Of a stretch of 11,593 nt of DNA, positions 8,067-11,593 are shown piece by piece. A program made the position numbers and the translations under genes. How positions within the stretch are numbered: the stretch's first letter is position 1; every line of letters begins with the position of its first letter. Location of the stretch: NCBI GenBank assembly GCA_945877725.1, contig CAMDXR010000070.1, positions 1 through 11,593 of the forward strand, read 5' to 3'. The DNA comes from Limnohabitans sp. Rim8 (GTDB lineage: Bacteria; Pseudomonadota; Gammaproteobacteria; Burkholderiales; Burkholderiaceae_C). Below the pieces are notes generated by a model. That model saw only the letters and a program-made list of their open reading frames with translations. It was not told the DNA's origin and ran no database searches.

Positions 8067-9335
8067 TCAGTTGGAGGGGAAGCTGAACATCGGTAACGTG
8101 TTCGCTAGCAGATGAATACGCCAGTCGGCAGCGAGGTAAGCAGCTTGTGCCTCACTTTCTGTGGCCTGCAGTTGGTAAAGCTCGCGTTGCAAGCCAAGCA
8201 AGTCTTGCCAACTGCGGCGTCCAGCAGTGAATAATCGAATTCCTGCATCGGCCAATTCTTTTTGTAATTTGAGTTGGTCTCGGAGGGTGATTATTTTTTC
8301 CCAAGCCTGTGACCGGTCATGCCAAAGTTTTTGAACTTGTGTAGCCAGAGTCAAACTGCTCGAGTAGGCTTGCAGCTCGGCTGTTTTAGCGCGGGCCAAG
8401 GCTTGTTCTTGCAGGGGCAAAGCCGTCAATCCTGCGCCCATGGAGAACTGTGAGTTCAAATAAATGCGGCTTCCTGGTGCCAAAGAACCAAGGTAAGAGC
8501 CAAATTGTTTTTCTACGCGCAGGCTAACGGTTGGGAGCGAACTGGCACTTGATTTTTTCAGTTCAGCTTGTGCCAAATCGATTTGCCACCCCGCTAAGTT
8601 CATGCTCGGGTGAGTGTCAAGCACCCGTTCGGTTAAATCATCAATGTTGCTATAGGGCGTTTTGGGCCAATAAGTCAATGGATGAAATACAGGGTTCATC
8701 TTTTGACGTCCAAACGTCACCATGTCGGCCAATGCCTGATCACGTTGTTTGTAGGCCTGTTGATTTTCGTCTTGCATTCGCTGCCATTGCAGGTTGGCTT
8801 GAGCCAAATCCAACCGGGCTGAAACACCTGCTTCAGATCTTCGCGCCAGCATTTGACGAAGCTGATCCATTTGTTCCAGAGATTCCCGGTAACTTTCAAT
8901 TCGAACTGAATGAAACCACCAGGTTCGGTACAAATCGACAAATTGCATCACCAGTTCACGACCGGTGATTTCAAGATCTGATTCTGAAATCCGATTGCGC
9001 AGCTCCGCAATTTCAAGGTCTGCCGTCAGCTGGCCTCCGGTGAATACCGGATAAGAGACGCGCGCAGTGGTCGCGTTTTTACGACCATCCCGGTCTTCTG
9101 GTCCGACATCGTTTGTGATCGACGGGGTCGGCCAAAACTGCCGCTCAGCAACAGTGACACCTGCAAGGGCTGCATTTTTATCTGAGCGTTTGGCTTTGAG
9201 GTTGGGGTGGTTCTCCCAGACGGTCATCAACAACGCTGGTAATTCATCAATACCCTGAGCCGACAAGATAAGCGGCGCACTTAAAACAATCAGGACAAAT
9301 ATTTTTTTAATACGTAAATAGCACAGTTTCAGCAT
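8067..9335 (-). CDS. TolC-family outer membrane channel of the type I secretion system
   Basis: This outer-membrane exit duct (422 residues) is expected to work as a trimer with the HlyD-like protein. A Sec signal peptide is clear: a basic stretch (LRIKK), a hydrophobic core (IFVLIVLSAPLIL) and a likely cleavage after LSA at residue 26. The mature part has the two-fold repeated OEP architecture: helix-rich segments with HPNLKAKRSDKNAALAGV near the start and THPSMNLAGWQIDLAQAELKK as its internal counterpart. Strand-like stretches follow, VSYPVFTGGQL in the first half and FSMGAGLTALPL in the second. RRSEAGVSARLDLAQANLQ and FTAGRRSWQDLLGLQREL are the matching hairpin helices. It is somewhat shorter than E. 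coli TolC and lacks TolC's long C-terminal tail. It is the first gene of the minus-strand operon. The Shine-Dalgarno is weak (GAAG before ATG 9335). Confidence 0.95.
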   Translation of the reverse strand: MLKLCYLRIKKIFVLIVLSAPLILSAQGIDELPALLMTVWENHPNLKAKRSDKNAALAGVTVAERQFWPTPSITNDVGPEDRDGRKNATTARVSYPVFTGGQLTADLEIAELRNRISESDLEITGRELVMQFVDLYRTWWFHSVRIESYRESLEQMDQLRQMLARRSEAGVSARLDLAQANLQWQRMQDENQQAYKQRDQALADMVTFGRQKMNPVFHPLTYWPKTPYSNIDDLTERVLDTHPSMNLAGWQIDLAQAELKKSSASSLPTVSLRVEKQFGSYLGSLAPGSRIYLNSQFSMGAGLTALPLQEQALARAKTAELQAYSSSLTLATQVQKLWHDRSQAWEKIITLRDQLKLQKELADAGIRLFTAGRRSWQDLLGLQRELYQLQATESEAQAAYLAADWRIHLLANTLPMFSFPSN

Positions 9336-9460
9336 GTCTTCGATGCTATTCGGTGGTGTATGAATGTTGAAATAACAAGTACTAACTAGCGAACAATTTT
9401 AATAATACTGGATATATTAAAGAATTAAAATAAAAAGATATTCCTCTCTTGGCATGAAAT
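9336..9460. promoter_or_regulatory. AT-rich divergent promoter region, secretion operon / giant repeat protein
   Basis: This 125-bp spacer separates the divergent TolC gene and the large plus-strand ORF, so both promoters must be here or inside the genes. It is markedly AT-rich. Candidate plus-strand elements are TTGAAA (9367-9372), TAATAC (9403-9408) and TATATT (9413-9418), but none pair at a good 16-18 bp spacing. An inverted pair ATTTTAAT (9396-9403) and ATTAAAAT (9424-9431) may be an operator or just chance in AT-rich DNA. Shared control of exporter and substrate is inferred from the layout. Confidence 0.45.
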
Positions 9461-9468
9461 ATGAATAA
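9454..9468 (+). other. Four-codon upstream ORF overlapping the start of the giant ORF
   Basis: ATG AAA TAT GAA TAA begins 7 bases before the ATG of the large ORF (9461), in a different frame, and ends inside it. Neither ATG has a good Shine-Dalgarno. It could be chance, or it could affect initiation at 9461 by competition or re-initiation. Confidence 0.2.
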
Positions 9469-11593
9469 GTCAAATAACGATGTTAATCCCTTGATGTCCC
9501 CTGTAACTCCAAGGCTTACCAAAAGCGAAAATCATTTCAGATCAAATCCTATAATAGACTACTTGTTATTTAATAGCAATGCTAGTAATAATTCGATAGA
9601 GAGCATTTCGTCTATTGATGCTGTAAGGGGGATAAGTTATACCTTGACCGATCCCATTAGCGGAAAAATAGTTACTCCCAAAAAGATTCAACGAGTTAAA
9701 TTACAATTACTAATTACTCTTAGTGATGAAAATTTAATAACTATTAATGATTTTTTTACTCTCACAACTAACTATGGAAAAGCTGCACTAAAGACAGAAT
9801 CAGAGTTTGTTTTCGCCTCCGGAGACGCAAACATCCCGTTTTGGGTGCTCGACTCCGCATCCAACTTGACAGACTGGAAACACGAAGAAAGCCAGGATAT
9901 CTGGTTCAAAGACGGGTCGGGTGATCTGCCTCAATGGTTCAATCCGAGTGGCCTTTACGCTTCGGCATTGGTGATTCCACTAGCGCCCTTGACCTTTATT
10001 GATGCTTTAGCCGTATCTTTAATAGGGGGTGGTGGTGCCTATGAGATGTCAAAAAGCTTCATAGATTTAGAGCCGAAACCAACAGAACCCAGCCAACCAG
10101 ACCCAATCCGAACCTTGGAAGTTGGCGTTTTTGCAGGCCCGGTGCTGACCGTCAATGGACTAAAAATCACACTTTTTGACAATTTAGGGAATGTGCTTGT
10201 TGCCGAGCAGGCATTTGTAGCTAAGGCAAACGGCAAGATGACCATTGTGCTTTCCAGCAACTACGCTGGTCTGATATTGGTGAAGATCACAGATACCAAT
10301 GCGCAGACCGATTATGTAGATGAGCAATCAAAAGCACCGCTCGATTTGGCCATTGATCTCCGTGCAGCCTTTGAATTCAAGTCCACCGAAAGCACTTTGG
10401 ATATAACGGTCTCTCCTCTGTCAGAAGAAGCGACCCGAAAGATCCTTAATGATCGAGGCGGAGATGCAGGCACATCGTCTTCGGTCTTGGGAAATGTTTC
10501 CAAACAGTCGATTGTTGATATCAATATTTCTACCGCTGCTAAGTATGGGTTAGCAGGCTCTGCTGAAAAACAAGCCGTGGTGACCACGGTGGATACAGAG
10601 GGTAATTTGCAGGAGGCTAATGCCGCTGGCGTTGTATTGGCTGTTATTTCTGGCTTGGGTGGGCAGTCAAAAGGCGTAGATGCCGCACTGACTGAGTTAA
10701 GTAAGCCGCCTTCTTCGCCTGAAACGTTTACACAATTGCTGATTGAAGGCGCATTGGCTTCAGGAACTCACGTTTTTGAAGCGTTGAAGAAAAACAATAC
10801 AAGTGTTGCAAGTTTGGTAAATCTGGATTTTGTAGCCGCACTTAATCCCAATGCCGTGAGCAATTTAAGCTCTGAAATAGTGGCAAAGCTATCAAATTCA
10901 CAAATTTCTAGCTTTACCCCTTCTCAGGTGGCAAAAATCACAGTTAACCAAGTTGACGCATTGAGCGCAAGCCAAGTGGCATCTTTGTCGCCTGTTGCGG
11001 TCAGCAGCATCAATACAGTCGTTTTACAAAGTTTGAGCACAGTCCAGGTCAATGCTCTTAAACCTGAACAATCAGCGCAATTGACAACTGCACAAGTAGG
11101 TGCTTTGACGGTGGTCCAAATCGAGTCGCTAGCGCCCAACTCATTGGCTGGCTTGAGCGTGTCGGCCATCTCCAGCTTAAACACCATCCAGGTGGCAGCG
11201 ATCACGTCTAGCCAGGCACAACAAATCACGGTAGCTCAAGTCGAGAGTCTTAGCCCCGCACTAGTGCGTAACCTCACGCCTGCAGCTGTATCTAGCCTCA
11301 GCGTAGAGGCCGCTGGCAGTCTGGACGCCGCGCAGGTGGCAGCATTGAGCACGGCCCAACTGGTGGCCTTGACGCCTGCGCAAACGGCCTCCTTGCCCGT
11401 AAGCGTGTTGGCCCAACTGAGCCCGGCCCAGGTGGCTGCCATTGCGCCCGATCTGAGTGCGGTGCAGCAACAAGCGGTGGCCGACATTGTGGCTGCTGCC
11501 AGCATCACCAGCGCTGCCGCTGCGGCCCTGACGGGCGTGCAGGTGGACGCCTTGACCCCCGCCTCGATCAGCGGCCTGACCCCCGCAGCAGTC
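9461..11593 (+). CDS. Giant octapeptide-repeat protein, probable type I secretion substrate (3' end missing)
   Basis: The frame is open for exactly 711 codons to the right edge, so the protein is larger. There is no Sec signal peptide, consistent with type I export directed by a C-terminal signal that would lie outside the window. Residues 1-160 are not recognised and are coded by AT-rich DNA. A hydrophobic stretch (about 164-190) ends in GGGGA (190-194). Residues about 217-310 (RTLEVGVFAGPVLTVNG, then SSNYAGLILVKITDTN) resemble Ig-like/carboxypeptidase-regulatory-like modules seen in large betaproteobacterial surface proteins. LDITVSPLSEEA and KYGLAGS…AAGVVLAVISGL continue that pattern. From L461 an octapeptide array L-[ST]-x-x-Q-V-x-x runs to the edge. 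No RTX nonapeptides or HExxH motif are visible. It is divergent from a complete exporter operon, hence the substrate call (inference). ATG 9461 is the first in-frame ATG; ATG 9494 is an alternative, and neither has a clear ribosome site. Confidence 0.85.
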   Translation, partial: MNKSNNDVNPLMSPVTPRLTKSENHFRSNPIIDYLLFNSNASNNSIESISSIDAVRGISYTLTDPISGKIVTPKKIQRVKLQLLITLSDENLITINDFFTLTTNYGKAALKTESEFVFASGDANIPFWVLDSASNLTDWKHEESQDIWFKDGSGDLPQWFNPSGLYASALVIPLAPLTFIDALAVSLIGGGGAYEMSKSFIDLEPKPTEPSQPDPIRTLEVGVFAGPVLTVNGLKITLFDNLGNVLVAEQAFVAKANGKMTIVLSSNYAGLILVKITDTNAQTDYVDEQSKAPLDLAIDLRAAFEFKSTESTLDITVSPLSEEATRKILNDRGGDAGTSSSVLGNVSKQSIVDINISTAAKYGLAGSAEKQAVVTTVDTEGNLQEANAAGVVLAVISGLGGQSKGVDAALTELSKPPSSPETFTQLLIEGALASGTHVFEALKKNNTSVASLVNLDFVAALNPNAVSNLSSEIVAKLSNSQISSFTPSQVAKITVNQVDALSASQVASLSPVAVSSINTVVLQSLSTVQVNALKPEQSAQLTTAQVGALTVVQIESLAPNSLAGLSVSAISSLNTIQVAAITSSQAQQITVAQVESLSPALVRNLTPAAVSSLSVEAAGSLDAAQVAALSTAQLVALTPAQTASLPVSVLAQLSPAQVAAIAPDLSAVQQQAVADIVAAASITSAAAAALTGVQVDALTPASISGLTPAAV
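10841..11593 (+). repeat. Degenerate 24-bp / octapeptide repeat array inside the giant ORF
   Basis: Twenty-six consecutive 8-residue units run in register from 10841 to 11464. Examples are LSASQVAS, LTTAQVGA, LSTAQLVA and LSPAQVAA. Position 1 is Leu, Ile or Phe in all 26, position 2 is Ser or Thr in 18, and position 5 is Gln in 15 (counted by eye). A 21-residue interruption rich in Ala and Gln (11465-11527) breaks the phase. LTGVQVDA, LTPASISG and the start of a third unit then continue to the window edge. Units are diverged at DNA level, so this is an old protein repeat rather than a recent tandem duplication; the 3' units look more alike and are GC-rich. Confidence 0.9.

Noticed and set aside
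9461..10042. Serralysin/peptidase M10-like N-terminus (NPIIDYLLF, GISYTLTDP, DIWFKDG)
   Set aside because: These short strings only faintly recall M10 peptidases. No HExxH zinc motif exists anywhere in the 711 codons, so the match is too weak to call.
10039..11508. Minus-strand open frames opposite the repeat region (10924-11229, 11236-11508)
   Set aside because: These are antisense shadows of the octapeptide repeats. Their Ala/Thr/Cys-rich periodic composition simply mirrors the plus-strand repeat.
10841..11593. Resemblance of LTPAQVAAI-like units to the start of TAL-effector repeats (LTPEQVVAIAS)
   Set aside because: The period is 8 residues, not 33-35. There are no repeat-variable di-residues or the rest of the TALE repeat, and the similarity is only a generic helix-capping motif.
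10841..11593. CRISPR array or DNA-level tandem repeat
   Set aside because: The 24-bp periodicity lies within an open frame, units differ strongly in nucleotide sequence, and there are no conserved repeats separated by unique spacers.

Overview
The window looks like a betaproteobacterial chromosome segment, most likely Burkholderiales and probably the Comamonadaceae. The reasons are the protein sequences (UvrA, a YajR-like MFS carrier, an SSB ending in MDDDIPF), the uvrA / MFS / ssb gene order, and the moderately high GC of the housekeeping half. The family-level assignment is inference from recognised sequence style, not a database search.

Left half (1-4594), housekeeping DNA. uvrA (nucleotide excision repair ATPase) is on the minus strand and runs off the left edge after 885 codons. 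Divergent from it, on the plus strand, are a YajR-like major facilitator transporter and then ssb. A perfect 13-bp inverted repeat flanked by A and T runs (4562-4594) follows ssb. It sits between two converging genes and can terminate both.

Right half (4671-11593), accessory DNA. A complete three-gene type I secretion system lies on the minus strand, in transcription order: TolC-family outer membrane channel, ABC transporter/ATPase with an N-terminal region lacking the C39 protease cysteine, and HlyD-family membrane fusion protein. Genes are 1-34 bp apart or overlap by a few bases, depending on start choice, so they form one operon.

Across a 125-bp AT-rich intergenic region, a very large ORF runs divergently on the plus strand and leaves the window still open after 711 codons. 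It has no Sec signal peptide. It contains an unrecognised AT-rich-coded N-terminal region with a hydrophobic stretch ending in GGGGA, an Ig-like/regulatory-domain-like middle, and then a long array of degenerate octapeptide repeats, L-[ST]-x-x-Q-V-x-x (24-bp period). By position and architecture it is the probable substrate of the adjacent secretion system, a giant surface adhesin-like protein. Its GC content climbs from about 25% near the start to about 67% in the repeats, which suggests a composite origin.

No tRNA, rRNA, CRISPR array, insertion sequence or phage gene was seen. The candidate for an under-described system is the divergent pair made of the LapB/LapC/LapE-like exporter and the octapeptide-repeat protein. 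The exporter itself is an ordinary type I system.
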